A DNA stretch of 64,000 nt from Aromatoleum buckelii (GCF_012910785.2 NZ_WTVH02000008.1:806001-870000); one strand, 5' to 3'; positions 1 to 9,581 are shown, numbered from the stretch's first letter. The notes: generated from the sequence alone by a model not told the origin. Made by a program: numbers and translations.

Positions 1-236
1 ACCAGCACCGGGAAGGCCAGCGGCGCCACTGCCCAGCCGAGGAACGGCACGAAACCGAGCGCGCTGAGGATGACGATCAGGATTACGGTCTGGATCATCC
101 ATACGCCGGGTCGCGCGGTGAACATCCGCCAGCCGGCGGCGAGCCACTGCAGGGTCTGTCCCGGCGCGACATGGCCCGGTTCGGGTAGCGGATGGCGTCG
201 CCGCGAAGCGCCGGCGCCGGGATGCGGATCGGTCAT
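1..236 (-). CDS. BPSS1780-family membrane protein, N-terminal part (cut by window edge)
   Basis: Only the first 78 residues are visible; the gene continues past the left edge. A Pro/Arg-rich cytoplasmic head (residues 1-25) leads into a QTLQWLAAGWRMF segment and a hydrophobic span at about residues 46-68, followed by a second short hydrophobic stretch. This head-plus-W-x(4)-GW arrangement resembles the BPSS1780 integral membrane family of betaproteobacteria, whose function is unknown. The ATG at 236 lies just after the stop of the homoserine kinase gene (ends 240), so the two are probably co-transcribed. The family call rests on recollection of the pattern, not a search. Confidence 0.6.
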   Translation of the reverse strand, partial: MTDPHPGAGASRRRHPLPEPGHVAPGQTLQWLAAGWRMFTARPGVWMIQTVILIVILSALGFVPFLGWAVAPLAFPVL

Positions 237-239
237 CGT

Positions 240-1181
240 TCAGACAGGGAGGGAGTGGGGGGCGGCGATGTGCCGGCGCAGGATGTCGCGGTATTCGGCA
301 GGCGGCTTGACGAGCACCATCTCGCCCGCTTTGGGCAGATGGAAGTCCTCGGCGCGCGACAGCCAGAACCGCAGCGCTGCGCCGCGCAGCATCGCCGGCC
401 ACGCGTCGCGCTCCGCGGCTTCGAACGGGCGCTCGGCGTGGTAGGCGGCGAGCAGCGCTTCGGCGCGGGACGGGTCGAGTTCGCCGCGAGGCGTTGTGCA
501 CCAGTCATTGACGGTGACTGCGACATCGAACAGCAGCGCGTCATGGCCGGCGAAGTAGAAATCGATGACGCCGCCGATCCGGTCGTCGTCCCACAGCACG
601 TTGTCGCGGAAGAGATCCGCGTGGATCACGCCGCGCGGCAGCCGGTCGTACGCGACGCCCGTCTGGAATGCGAGCTCGATATCGAGCAGCGCCTGCTCGT
701 CGGCCGGCAGGAAGGGACGCACGCGTGCCGCCGCAGCATCGCGCCAGGCTGCGCCGCGCGGGTTGTCCTGCCTGCGGCCGTACGACAGGCCCGCCAAGTG
801 CAGCCCGGCGAGCATCGCACCGACGCACGCGCAGTGGGCCGTGCCGGGCGTCATCTCGGAATGCCCGGAGAGCCTCCTGACGAGCGCGGCGGGCCGGCCG
901 CTAAGGGTGCCGAGGTATTCGTTGTCGCGGTTGGCGATCGGCGCCGGCACCGGCAGGCCGTGACGCGCGAGATGCGCCATCAGGTGCAGGTAGAACGGCA
1001 GCTCGGCGCGCGGGATCGCCTCGAACAGCGTCAGCACGTAGCGGCCGAGCGTCGTCGTGACGAAGAAGTTGCTGTTCTGCACGCCCGCCGAAATGCCCTG
1101 CAATTCGACCAGCCGGCCGACCGCATAGCGGCCGAGCCACGCGGACAGCTCCTCGGTCGAGACGGGGGTGAAGACGGACAT
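240..1181 (-). CDS. thrB: Homoserine kinase, type II (ThrB)
   Basis: ATP-dependent phosphorylation of L-homoserine to O-phosphohomoserine, the step before threonine synthase. The 313-residue length matches the pseudomonad/betaproteobacterial ThrB, which belongs to the choline/aminoglycoside kinase fold and not to the GHMP kinases. Visible motifs are the catalytic H-A-D-L-F-R-D-N at 187-194 and the metal-binding V-I-D-F at 206-209, followed by D-V-A-V-T-V-N-D-W. The N-terminus (MSVFTPVSTEEL) is typical of the family. It is followed almost directly by the BPSS1780-type gene and preceded by a DUF2782 gene, a common neighbourhood near polA. Confidence 0.93.
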   Translation of the reverse strand: MSVFTPVSTEELSAWLGRYAVGRLVELQGISAGVQNSNFFVTTTLGRYVLTLFEAIPRAELPFYLHLMAHLARHGLPVPAPIANRDNEYLGTLSGRPAALVRRLSGHSEMTPGTAHCACVGAMLAGLHLAGLSYGRRQDNPRGAAWRDAAAARVRPFLPADEQALLDIELAFQTGVAYDRLPRGVIHADLFRDNVLWDDDRIGGVIDFYFAGHDALLFDVAVTVNDWCTTPRGELDPSRAEALLAAYHAERPFEAAERDAWPAMLRGAALRFWLSRAEDFHLPKAGEMVLVKPPAEYRDILRRHIAAPHSLPV

Positions 1182-1215
1182 GGGCTGGTTGGCGGGCCGG
1201 TTCAGCGGACGTGCG

Positions 1216-1542
1216 TCACCAGGACTTGATGACCCACATCGGCACCGACAGCGTCGGCATGACGTCCTGGCGCGCCATGACGCCGTTGCCTTCGTGGTCG
1301 ACGAGGTAGTAGGGGACGCCGTGCGGCGGCGTCACCTTGATCATGTAGAGGCGGCCACGGATGCGATATTCCTGCACCGTGTCTTCACCGCTTTTCTTGA
1401 TCGTCACTTCCGGTTCGAGCGATTCGTCGCTCATGCCCGGTGGAATCGGCGGCGGTTCGGGAATCGGCTCGAGTTGCGGCGGCCGCTGGGCGGCAACCGG
1501 GCCGGCGATGGCCATCAGCAGGACGATCAGGGTGCGGCGCAT
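1216..1542 (-). CDS. DUF2782 domain protein, predicted exported
   Basis: A 108-residue protein of unknown function. An N-terminal signal peptide (MRRTLIVLLMAIAGPVAAQ) with a probable cut after A-Q is followed by a Pro/Glu-rich linker (about 20-38) and a compact domain containing EPEVTIKKSGEDTVQEYRI and ending YLVDHEGNG...VPMWVIKSW, as expected for DUF2782. The ATG at 1542 is chosen because an AAGGAG ribosome-binding site sits about 6 bases upstream; a longer reading frame to 1677 lacks signal-peptide logic. It lies 34 bases upstream of thrB on the same strand. Likely periplasmic. Confidence 0.82.
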   Translation of the reverse strand: MRRTLIVLLMAIAGPVAAQRPPQLEPIPEPPPIPPGMSDESLEPEVTIKKSGEDTVQEYRIRGRLYMIKVTPPHGVPYYLVDHEGNGVMARQDVMPTLSVPMWVIKSW

Positions 1543-1704
1543 GGGGCTCTCCTTGGATGAGGCCGATTCTAGCAGAGGCGCGCCGAAACGCCCGTCGCGC
1601 AAGGCGCTCGCGTCGGCGAAGGGTTCGCATGGCATGCCGCGGGCAAGTCGCCGGCCGGCACGGGATTCCTTCGTCACCTGTCCGCCCGGGCGGCGGAAGG
1701 ACGC

Positions 1705-2430
1705 TCACAGGTTCAGCATCAGCTCGTGCTCTTCGGGCAGCGGCAGGAAGCCGCGCGTTTCGTAATGCTTGAAGATCGCCTCGACTACGTCTTCGGGCTT
1801 GTCGATCAACTGGATGAGGTCGAGATCCGCCGGGTTGACCATGCGTTCGGCAATGAGGCGGTCGCGGAACCAGTCGAGCAGTCCTCTCCAGAACGGTTCA
1901 TGAACGAGGATGATCGGGATGTTGCGGCTTTTTCCCGTCTGGATCAGCGTCATCGCTTCCATCAGCTCGTCGAGCGTGCCGAAGCCGCCGGGCATGACGA
2001 CATACGCCGACGCGAACTTCACGAACATGAATTTGCGCGCGAAGAAGTGCTGGAAGGTCTGCGAGATGTCCTGGTAAGGATTTGCCGCCTGCTCGAGCGG
2101 CAGCTGGATGTTGAGGCCGATCGACGGGCTCTTGCCGAAATACGCGCCCTTGTTCGCAGCTTCCATGATGCCGGGGCCGCCGCCGGAGATCACCGCGAAG
2201 CCGGCGTCCGACAGCAGCCGGCTGATGCGCTCGGTGAGCATGTAGTACATGTGGTCGGGCGGCGTGCGCGCGCTGCCGAAGATCGACACCGCCGGGCGGA
2301 TCGCGTTGAGGCGTTCGGTCGCCTCGACGAACTCTGCCATAATTCCGAAGATTCGCCACGACTCGCGCGCATTGAAGCGCGGAGTCGTGCTGCTCGGGGC
2401 GCTGAGGGGGATTTTTTCTTTCGCCGTCAT
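1705..2430 (-). CDS. LOG-family / TIGR00730 Rossmann-fold protein
   Basis: Predicted nucleoside 5'-monophosphate phosphoribohydrolase of the LOG/YgdH-like family. The two signature motifs are present: G-G-G-P-G-I-M-E-A-A-N-K-G at 83-95 and P-G-G-F-G-T-L-D-E at 147-155, which bind the phosphate and supply the catalytic Glu/Arg. Length is 241 residues from the ATG at 2430; frames extending to 2574 add a sequence with no family resemblance. Transcribed divergently from polA, with about 90 bases between the start codons. The physiological substrate in bacteria is uncertain, and the plant 'cytokinin-activating' name should be read only as a biochemical class. Confidence 0.85.
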   Translation of the reverse strand: MTAKEKIPLSAPSSTTPRFNARESWRIFGIMAEFVEATERLNAIRPAVSIFGSARTPPDHMYYMLTERISRLLSDAGFAVISGGGPGIMEAANKGAYFGKSPSIGLNIQLPLEQAANPYQDISQTFQHFFARKFMFVKFASAYVVMPGGFGTLDELMEAMTLIQTGKSRNIPIILVHEPFWRGLLDWFRDRLIAERMVNPADLDLIQLIDKPEDVVEAIFKHYETRGFLPLPEEHELMLNL

Positions 2431-2520
2431 GTTGTTCTCGATTCTCGTCTCACGGGATCCGCCCGGGTATCGGTTTGATTCCCGCCGCATCGGCCCCGTT
2501 CTCCGAAGGATGTTTTTCCG

Positions 2521-5247
2521 ATGCCCGTCCTGCTGCTCGTCGATGGTTCCAGCTATCTCTACCGCGCGTTCCATGCCTTGCCGGACCTGCGGACGTCGAA
2601 GGGGGAGCCGACGGGGGCGATTCGGGGTGTCCTGTCGATGCTACGTCGCCTCGAAAGCGACTACAAGGCAGAGTTCCGCGCCTGCGTGTTCGATGCGAAA
2701 GGCAAGACTTTCCGCGACGACTGGTATCCGCAATACAAGGCGCACCGCCCGTCGATGCCGGACGACCTGCGCGCCCAGGTCGAACCGCTGCACGAGGCGG
2801 TCAAGGCCGAAGGCTGGCCGCTGCTGTGCGTCGACGGCGTCGAGGCGGACGATGTCATCGGCACGCTGACGCGCCGGGCCCTCGAGCGCGGCTGGGAAGT
2901 GGTGATCTCGACCGGTGACAAGGATCTCACGCAGCTCGTGCGCCCCGGCGTGCGGTGGGTCAACACGATGAGCGACGAAGTGCTCGACGAAGCCGGCGTC
3001 ACCGCGAAGTTCGGCGTGCCGCCGACACTGATCGTGGACTACCTCGCGCTCGTTGGCGACACCGTCGATAACATTCCCGGCGTCGAGAAATGCGGCCCGA
3101 AGACGGCGGTGAAATGGCTCACCGAATACGGCACGCTCGACAACCTCGTCGCGAACGCGGACAAGGTCGGCGGCAAGGTCGGCGAGAACCTCAGGAAGCA
3201 TCTCGAATTCCTGCCGCTCGGCAAGCGGCTCGTGACCGTCGCGACCGACCTCGCGCTGCCGATCCAGCTCGAGGACTTGCCGGCGCGCGACGACGACAAG
3301 GTCGCGCTGCGCGCGCTGTACGAGCGCTTCGAATTCCGCGGCTGGCTGCAGGCGATCGACGCCGCCGCGAAATCAGGCGTTGGTGCCGATTTCGCGGAAA
3401 ACAACGATGGCCTGTCCCCGGTTGCCGAGCCCGGCGCACACCGCGCCGGCTATGAGAGCATCCTCGACTGGCCGACGTTCGACCGCTGGCTGGCGAAGCT
3501 CGAAACTGCCGAGCTCATCGCGTTCGACACCGAGACGACCAGCCTCGACCAGATGGCCGCGCAGCTCGTCGGCATGTCGTTCGCGATTGTCGAGGGCGAG
3601 GCCGCATACCTGCCGCTCGCGCACATTTATCCGGCGGCGCCGGCGCAGCTGCCGCTCGCCGAAGTGCTCGCGAAGCTCGGGCCGTGGCTCGAATCCGACG
3701 CGCACGCGAAGCTCGGGCAGAATCTCAAGTACGACGCCCACGTGCTCGCGAACCAAGGCTTGCGGCTCGGCGGCATCGCGCACGACACGCTGCTCGAGTC
3801 CTATGTGCTCGAGAGCGACAGGCCGCACGACATGGATTCGCTGGCGAAGCGCCACCTCGGCCTCGACACGATTCCCTACACCGCGGTGTGCGGCAAGGGC
3901 GTCGGCCAGATCTGCTTCGACCAGGTCGCGATCGAGCGTGCCACCGAATATGCCGCCGAGGACGCCGACATCACGTTGCGGCTGCACCGCACGCTGTGGC
4001 CGCAGATGGAGGCGGCGCCGGCGCTCGCCGCGCTGTACCGCGACATCGAGATGCCGGCGATGGCGGTGCTGTTCGACATGGAGCGCACCGGCGTGCTGAT
4101 CGACGCGTTCCTGCTCGCGCAGCAGAGCGAGGAACTCGGCCGCCGGCTGATGACGCTCGAGCGCGAGGCCCACGACCTCGCCGGCCAGCCGTTCAACCTC
4201 GGTTCGCCGAAACAACTCGGCGAGATCCTGTTCGGCAAGCTCGGCCTGCCGGTCGTCAAGAAAACCTCGACCGGCCAGCCGTCGACCGACGAGGAAGTGC
4301 TCGCCCAGCTTGCCGACGACTACCCGCTGCCGAAGCTGCTGCTCGAGCACCGCGGACTGTCGAAGCTGAAAAGCACCTACACCGACAAGCTGCCGCGCAT
4401 GGTCAATGCGAAGACCGGCCGCGTGCACACGAGCTTCTCGCAGGCGGTCGCGGTCACCGGCCGGCTCGCGAGCTCGGAACCGAACCTGCAGAACATCCCG
4501 ATCCGCACTGCCGAAGGACGCCGCATCCGCGCCGCGTTCATCGCGCCGCGCGGCCACGTGATCGTCTCGGCCGATTATTCGCAGATCGAGCTCCGGATCA
4601 TGGCGCACCTGTCGAACGACGCGCGGCTGCTGCAGTCGTTCGCCGAAGGGGAGGACGTGCACCGGGCGACCGCCGCGGAGATCTTCGGCACGACGCCCGG
4701 CGAGGTCACGAGCGAGCAGCGCCGCTACGCGAAAGTCATCAACTTCGGCCTGATCTACGGCATGAGCGCGCACGGCTTGGCGAAGAACCTGGGCCTCGAA
4801 CGCGCCGCGGCCGCGGCCTACATCGACCGCTACTTCGCGCGCTACCCCGGCGTTGCCGCGTACATGGAACGGACCCGCAGCGAGGCACGGGCGCGCGGCT
4901 ACGTCGAGACGGTGTTCGGCCGCCGGCTGTATCTGCCGGAGATCCGTGCGAGCCAGGCCGGGCGGCGCCAGGCCGCCGAGCGCGCGGCGATCAACGCGCC
5001 GATGCAGGGCACGGCCGCCGACCTGATCAAGAAGGCGATGATCGCGACGCGGCGCTGGCTCGCCGACGCGCAGCTGCGTTCGCGGCTCGTGCTGCAGGTG
5101 CATGACGAACTCGTGCTCGAAGTGCCGCGCGACGAACTCGAAACGGTGAAGGCGACGCTGCCCGGCGTGATGACCGGTGTCGCCGACCTGTCGGTGCCGC
5201 TGCTCGTCGAGGTCGGCCACGGCGAGAACTGGGACGAAGCGCACTGA
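2521..5247 (+). CDS. polA: DNA polymerase I
   Basis: Repair and Okazaki-fragment-processing polymerase, 908 residues, full length. The N-terminal 5'-nuclease begins VLLLVDGSSYLYRAFHALP and carries the acidic YLALVGDTVDNIPGV motif. The proofreading 3'-5' exonuclease is intact: D-T-E-T-T near residue 336 and the later YAAEDADITLRL. In the family-A polymerase domain, motif A (SADYSQIELRIMAHLS) starts near residue 683, motif B is RRYAKVINFGLIYGMSAHGL, and motif C is VHDELVLE near 861. All catalytic Asp residues are visible. The gene ends 27 bases from the convergent AGCS symporter gene. Confidence 0.98.
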   Translation: MPVLLLVDGSSYLYRAFHALPDLRTSKGEPTGAIRGVLSMLRRLESDYKAEFRACVFDAKGKTFRDDWYPQYKAHRPSMPDDLRAQVEPLHEAVKAEGWPLLCVDGVEADDVIGTLTRRALERGWEVVISTGDKDLTQLVRPGVRWVNTMSDEVLDEAGVTAKFGVPPTLIVDYLALVGDTVDNIPGVEKCGPKTAVKWLTEYGTLDNLVANADKVGGKVGENLRKHLEFLPLGKRLVTVATDLALPIQLEDLPARDDDKVALRALYERFEFRGWLQAIDAAAKSGVGADFAENNDGLSPVAEPGAHRAGYESILDWPTFDRWLAKLETAELIAFDTETTSLDQMAAQLVGMSFAIVEGEAAYLPLAHIYPAAPAQLPLAEVLAKLGPWLESDAHAKLGQNLKYDAHVLANQGLRLGGIAHDTLLESYVLESDRPHDMDSLAKRHLGLDTIPYTAVCGKGVGQICFDQVAIERATEYAAEDADITLRLHRTLWPQMEAAPALAALYRDIEMPAMAVLFDMERTGVLIDAFLLAQQSEELGRRLMTLEREAHDLAGQPFNLGSPKQLGEILFGKLGLPVVKKTSTGQPSTDEEVLAQLADDYPLPKLLLEHRGLSKLKSTYTDKLPRMVNAKTGRVHTSFSQAVAVTGRLASSEPNLQNIPIRTAEGRRIRAAFIAPRGHVIVSADYSQIELRIMAHLSNDARLLQSFAEGEDVHRATAAEIFGTTPGEVTSEQRRYAKVINFGLIYGMSAHGLAKNLGLERAAAAAYIDRYFARYPGVAAYMERTRSEARARGYVETVFGRRLYLPEIRASQAGRRQAAERAAINAPMQGTAADLIKKAMIATRRWLADAQLRSRLVLQVHDELVLEVPRDELETVKATLPGVMTGVADLSVPLLVEVGHGENWDEAH

Positions 5248-5274
5248 ACAGCGGCTGCTCGGGTTTTTGCCGCG

Positions 5275-6702
5275 TCACTTCTTCCAGTAGTCGGCGTTGT
5301 GGATGCCGAGCTTTTCGGGGTCGAACGTCGGGTCGAGGCCTGCCTTCTTCTGGCGCTCGTAATCGCGCAGCGCGACGAGCGCCGGTTTCTGCAGGATCAG
5401 GATCGCGATGATGTTGAGCCACGCCATGACCCCGACGCCGATGTCGCCGAGATCCCACGCCGCGCTCGCCGTCCTGACCGCGCCGTAAGTGACTGCGCAC
5501 AGCATCAGCAGCCGCAGCACGAAGACCAGCCATGGACGGTGCACCTTGCGGTTGATGTACGTGAGGTTGGTCTCGGCGATGTAGTAGTACGCGACGATCG
5601 TCGTGAAGGCGAACAGCGCCAGCGCCAGCGCGACGAAAATGCTGCCGAAGCCGGGCATCACCGATTCGACCGCGGCCTGCGTGAAACCAGGGCCGGCTTC
5701 GACCCCCGGCAGCGCCTCGACGAGCATCGAGCCGTCGGGGTGCCTGACGTTGTACATTCCCGTTGCGAGCAGCATGAACGCGGTCGCCGAGCATACCAGC
5801 CATGTGTCGATATACACCGAGAACGCCTGCACGTAGCCCTGCTTCGCCGGGTGCGAGACTTCGGCCGCGGCCGCTGCGTGCGCACCCGAACCCTGGCCCG
5901 CCTCGTTCGAATACACGCCGCGCTTGACGCCCCATTGCACCGCGAGGCCGAGCACCGCGCCGAAGCCTGCTTCGAGTCCGAACGCGCTGGCGAAGATCAG
6001 CCGGAACATCTCCGGCACGCGCTCGACGTTGAGCAGCACGATCACGAGCGCGACGAGGACGTACGCCAGCGCCATGAACGGCACGACGAATTCGGCGAAA
6101 TGCGCGATCCGCTTGACGCCGCCGAAGATGATGAAGCCGAGCGTGATGACGATCAGCGCCGCCGTCACCGCGGGCTCGATGCCCCACGCGGTGGTCAGGC
6201 CGGAGGCGATGCTGTTGGCCTGCACGCCGGGCAGCAGCACGCCCATCGCGATCACGGTGGCGACGGCGAAGATCCACGCATACCAGCGCTGGCCCATCGC
6301 CTTTTCGATGTAATACGCGGGGCCGCCGCGGTACTGGCCGTTGTCGTCCTTTTCCTTGTAGATCTGCGCGAGGGTCGACTCGACGTATGCGGTCGACGCG
6401 CCGAGGAACGCGACCATCCACATCCAGAACACCGCGCCCGGCCCGCCAAACGTGATCGCGGTTGCGACGCCGGCGATGTTGCCGGTGCCGACCCGTCCGG
6501 ACAGCGCGATCGCGAGCGCCTGGAACGACGACACGCCCGCCTCCGAGCTCTTGCCGCTGAACATCAGCCGGATCATCTCGCCGACGCTGCGCACCTGCAT
6601 GAAGCGCGTGCGGATCGAGAAATACAGGCCGACGCCGAGGCACAGATACACGAGCGCCGGGCTCCAGACGTAGCTGTTGATCGTGGATATCAGGCCGTCC
6701 AT
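5275..6702 (-). CDS. AGCS-family sodium:alanine/glycine symporter
   Basis: Inner-membrane Na+-coupled amino acid carrier of 475 residues with about ten hydrophobic spans. The family hallmarks are present: RVGTGNIAGVATAI, GGPGAVFWMWMVAFLGAST with the following Y-V-E-S-T-L-A-Q-I-Y, and GVKRGVYSNEAGQGSGAHAAA. The ATG at 6702 (MDGLISTINSYVWSP) is preferred over a longer frame to 6858 because an AAGGG ribosome-binding site lies 8 bases upstream and family proteins begin in this way. Substrate (alanine, glycine or a related amino acid) cannot be settled from sequence. Convergent with polA. Confidence 0.9.
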   Translation of the reverse strand: MDGLISTINSYVWSPALVYLCLGVGLYFSIRTRFMQVRSVGEMIRLMFSGKSSEAGVSSFQALAIALSGRVGTGNIAGVATAITFGGPGAVFWMWMVAFLGASTAYVESTLAQIYKEKDDNGQYRGGPAYYIEKAMGQRWYAWIFAVATVIAMGVLLPGVQANSIASGLTTAWGIEPAVTAALIVITLGFIIFGGVKRIAHFAEFVVPFMALAYVLVALVIVLLNVERVPEMFRLIFASAFGLEAGFGAVLGLAVQWGVKRGVYSNEAGQGSGAHAAAAAEVSHPAKQGYVQAFSVYIDTWLVCSATAFMLLATGMYNVRHPDGSMLVEALPGVEAGPGFTQAAVESVMPGFGSIFVALALALFAFTTIVAYYYIAETNLTYINRKVHRPWLVFVLRLLMLCAVTYGAVRTASAAWDLGDIGVGVMAWLNIIAILILQKPALVALRDYERQKKAGLDPTFDPEKLGIHNADYWKK

Positions 6703-6804
6703 GGTTTTTCCCTTGTCGTTCGCTGCACTGCCGGTGCGGGCGATTATCACGGCAACGGGCGCGCAAGCCAATTTGCCGGCCATCGAACATCGCAAGACCG
6801 CCGG

Positions 6805-6834
6805 TTTCGGCGATCGGCGCCGGGAAGGTATACT
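6805..6834 (+). promoter_or_regulatory. Possible sigma-70 promoter before the carbamoyltransferase gene
   Basis: A good -10 hexamer, TATACT at 6829-6834, lies 73 bases ahead of the TTG start at 6907. The best -35 candidate is TTTCGG at 6805-6810 with an 18-base spacer, which is weak. Transcription would start near 6841 and read into the surface-polysaccharide gene block. Confidence 0.35.
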
Positions 6835-6906
6835 CGCCCGCTTTATGCGGCTGCGCACCGCCCTTTCCGCTGCGAGCGGGCGTTTGCGAACGATGAGACC
6901 CCACCC

Positions 6907-8664
6907 TTGGCTCTGACCCTACTCGGATTGTCCGGCGCGCTGACCCACGACCCTTCGGCGGCGCTCTATATCGGCGGCCAGCTCGTGGCTGCAGCCGAAG
7001 AAGAGCGCTTCGTGCGCGACAAGCACGCAAAGAACCGGATGCCGTACGAAGCGGCAAAGTTTTGCCTCGAGTTCGCCGGCATCGAGCCGGACGACGTCGA
7101 CGCGGTCGCGATCCCGTTCGCACCGATCAGCATCATGGAGCCGGCGCGCTGGCACTATGCGAAGCGCTACTGGTACGCGCCCGACCGCGGGCTCGATGCC
7201 ATTTTGGCCGGCAACCGCCGCTTCCATCGCTATAAAAAGCGCATCGAATGGTGCCTGCAGCAGCTCGGCTTCGATCCGAAGAAGACGAAGATCGTGCCGG
7301 TCGAGCATCACCTCGCGCACGCATCGAGCGCCTATCACTGCTCCGGCTTCAAGGAGAAGACCGCGATCCTCGGCATCGACGGCAAGGGCGAATACGCGAC
7401 GACGTTCTTCGGTTACGGCGAGAACGGCCGCATCCACAAGATCAAGGAGTTCTACGACCCCGATTCGCTCGGCGGCCTGTACGGCGCGATCACTGAGTAC
7501 CTCGGCTTCGAGATGCTCGATGGCGAATACAAGGTCATGGGCATGGCGCCCTATGGCGACCCGGGCAAATACGACTTCTCGCGCCTGGCGAAATTCGACA
7601 ACGGCGAGCTCGTCGTCGACACCGATTACGCGAACGTGATCGGCTTCCGGCGCTACAAGGAAAACGGCAAAGGCTACTATTTCTCGCCGAAGCTCATCGA
7701 CTGGCTCGGCCCGAAGCGCGCCGGCGACATCGCCGACGAGCCGTACATCCATTACGCCGCGAGCATGCAGAAGCTGTTCGAGGACCTCGCGCTGCAGATG
7801 ATCGACTATTACCTCGGCGACATCCTGCGCGACACCGGCCGCCTCGCGTTCGCCGGCGGCGGGGCGCTGAACGTCAAGCTCAACCAGAAAATCATCGCGC
7901 GCCCCGACGTGCGCGAGCTGTTCGTGCAGCCGGCGTCCGGCGATTCGGGCACCGCGATCGGCGCCGCATCGTATGTATCGGTCGCGCGCGGCGTCCCGGT
8001 CGAGAAGATGGAACACGTCTATCTCGGCCCGCGCTACACGAACGAGGAGGTCATCGCCGCGTGCGCGAAGCACCCGTCGCAGCCGCAGTGGCAGCAGATC
8101 GCCAACGGCGACGCCGAAGTGCCTGCGCGCATCGCCAAGATCCTCGCCGACGGCAACCCCGTCGCGTGGTTCCAGGGGCGCATGGAGTTTGGCCCGCGCG
8201 CGCTCGGCGGTCGCTCGATCCTCGGCTGCCCGAGCGCCGCAGGCGTCGCCGATCGCATCAACGAGCAGATCAAGTTCCGCGAGCGCTGGCGCCCGTTCTG
8301 CCCGAGCATGCTCGACACCGTCGGCCCGCGGATGCTGCAGACCGACCACCCCGCGCCGTTCATGACTTTCACGTTCGAAGTCGCCGACGAATGGAAGACG
8401 CGCGTGCCCGAAGTCGTGCACGAGGACGGTACGTCACGCGCCCAGGTCCTGAAGCGTGAATTCAACCCGCGCTACTACGACCTGATGCTCGAACTCGAGA
8501 AACTCACCGGCAACGGCGTCGTGCTGAATACGTCGCTGAACCGTCGCGGCGAACCGATGATCTGCTCGCCGACCGATGCGCTGAACATGTTCTTCGGCTC
8601 GGATCTGCAGTATCTGGTGATGGAGGATGTGCTGGTCGTAAAGGGAGTGGATGTGCCGACATGA
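6907..8664 (+). CDS. Carbamoyltransferase (NodU/CmcH/TobZ family)
   Basis: Transfers a carbamoyl group from carbamoyl phosphate, via carbamoyl-AMP, to a hydroxyl, here probably of a surface sugar. The 585-residue protein shows both family domains: an ASKHA-type N-terminal part starting LGLSGALTHDPSAAL, with the metal-binding VEHHLAHASSAYH near residue 131 and GIDGKGEYATT, and a C-terminal domain with FGPRALGGRSILG near 429. The start appears to be TTG at 6907; the same frame is open far upstream but that stretch is antisense to the symporter gene. Its ATGA overlap with the next glycosyltransferase gene implies a joint role in glycan assembly. Confidence 0.87.
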   Translation: MALTLLGLSGALTHDPSAALYIGGQLVAAAEEERFVRDKHAKNRMPYEAAKFCLEFAGIEPDDVDAVAIPFAPISIMEPARWHYAKRYWYAPDRGLDAILAGNRRFHRYKKRIEWCLQQLGFDPKKTKIVPVEHHLAHASSAYHCSGFKEKTAILGIDGKGEYATTFFGYGENGRIHKIKEFYDPDSLGGLYGAITEYLGFEMLDGEYKVMGMAPYGDPGKYDFSRLAKFDNGELVVDTDYANVIGFRRYKENGKGYYFSPKLIDWLGPKRAGDIADEPYIHYAASMQKLFEDLALQMIDYYLGDILRDTGRLAFAGGGALNVKLNQKIIARPDVRELFVQPASGDSGTAIGAASYVSVARGVPVEKMEHVYLGPRYTNEEVIAACAKHPSQPQWQQIANGDAEVPARIAKILADGNPVAWFQGRMEFGPRALGGRSILGCPSAAGVADRINEQIKFRERWRPFCPSMLDTVGPRMLQTDHPAPFMTFTFEVADEWKTRVPEVVHEDGTSRAQVLKREFNPRYYDLMLELEKLTGNGVVLNTSLNRRGEPMICSPTDALNMFFGSDLQYLVMEDVLVVKGVDVPT

Positions 8665-9581
8665 TAGCGTCGGCCGGCTTAACCATCAGTGTCGTCATCC
8701 CTGCGTACAACTATGCGGCGACGCTGCCGCGTGCGGTCGAATCCGTCGTGAACCAGCTGGGCCCGGCGCATGAGCTGATCGTGATCGACGACGGTTCGAC
8801 CGATACCACTCCCGAAGTCCTCGCGGAACTCGCCCACCGGCATCCGCATGCCTTTCGGGCCGTGCGCAAAGAAAACGGTGGCCTTTCGTCAGTCCGCAAT
8901 CGGGGCATACGGGAAGCTCGAGGGAGCTATCTGATATTTCTCGATGCCGACGACGAACTGCTGCCCGGCGCGCTGGCGGCGCTGGACGAGCACATCGACG
9001 CTCATCCGGACACTTGCATGGTGATCGGTGGGCACATCAGCGCCTGGCCCGATGGAAAACGTCGCGAAGACATTCCACCGGACCTGCCTGGCCAGCCGTT
9101 CGACCGTCTGCGCGCCTACCTGCTCGACAAGCGGCTCGCACTTTCGAACGGTGCCTGCGCGATGCATCGTGACGTGTTTTCCCGCGGCGGTTACCCGGAG
9201 CAGTTTCGCAGTGCCGAGGACATTCCGGTTTTCGCGCAGGTGCTGGCGAACTATCCGTGCAGCGTGCTCAAGAGGCCGCTCGCATGCATCCACAAACATG
9301 ACGACAGCCTTCGGCATCAATTCACCCACGCGAAGGCGGGCGGATTGGCGCTGGTTGACGAAATATTCTCGCCGAGGCGACTGGGGAGCGAATTCCAGGA
9401 GCTGAAAGGGCGCGTGTACGTGCAGCGCTGTCTGTCGCTGTTTCGCAGCGCCTATCTTGCCGGGGACGCGGCTGCGGCCAAAGGATACTTTCGCGCCGCG
9501 CTGAAACAGGATCGACGGGTCATTTTTGCCGGGGCTTATGTTCGAAAAGCCCTGCGGCTGTGGGTTTGCGGCAGCCGCTGA
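8661..9581 (+). CDS. Family 2 glycosyltransferase
   Basis: GT-A fold glycosyltransferase of 306 residues. The N-terminus TISVVIPAYNYAATLPRAVE and VIDDGSTDTTPEVL (nucleotide-binding Asp at 43-44) lead to ENGGLSSVRNRGI and the metal-binding L-D-A-D-D-E at 94-99. The remaining C-terminal part is typical of LPS/exopolysaccharide GT2 enzymes. The ATG overlaps the carbamoyltransferase stop (ATGA), so translation is probably coupled. The sugar donor and acceptor cannot be predicted. No membrane span is evident, so it likely works on the cytoplasmic face of the inner membrane. Confidence 0.88.
   Translation: MIASAGLTISVVIPAYNYAATLPRAVESVVNQLGPAHELIVIDDGSTDTTPEVLAELAHRHPHAFRAVRKENGGLSSVRNRGIREARGSYLIFLDADDELLPGALAALDEHIDAHPDTCMVIGGHISAWPDGKRREDIPPDLPGQPFDRLRAYLLDKRLALSNGACAMHRDVFSRGGYPEQFRSAEDIPVFAQVLANYPCSVLKRPLACIHKHDDSLRHQFTHAKAGGLALVDEIFSPRRLGSEFQELKGRVYVQRCLSLFRSAYLAGDAAAAKGYFRAALKQDRRVIFAGAYVRKALRLWVCGSR

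Noticed and set aside
3373-5244. 623-codon - strand frame opposite polA
   Set aside because: Shadow of polA; no motif and repetitive Arg/Val/Glu composition.
5299-6906. Upstream extension of the carbamoyltransferase frame
   Set aside because: Antisense to the AGCS symporter gene; family proteins start at the TTG at 6907.
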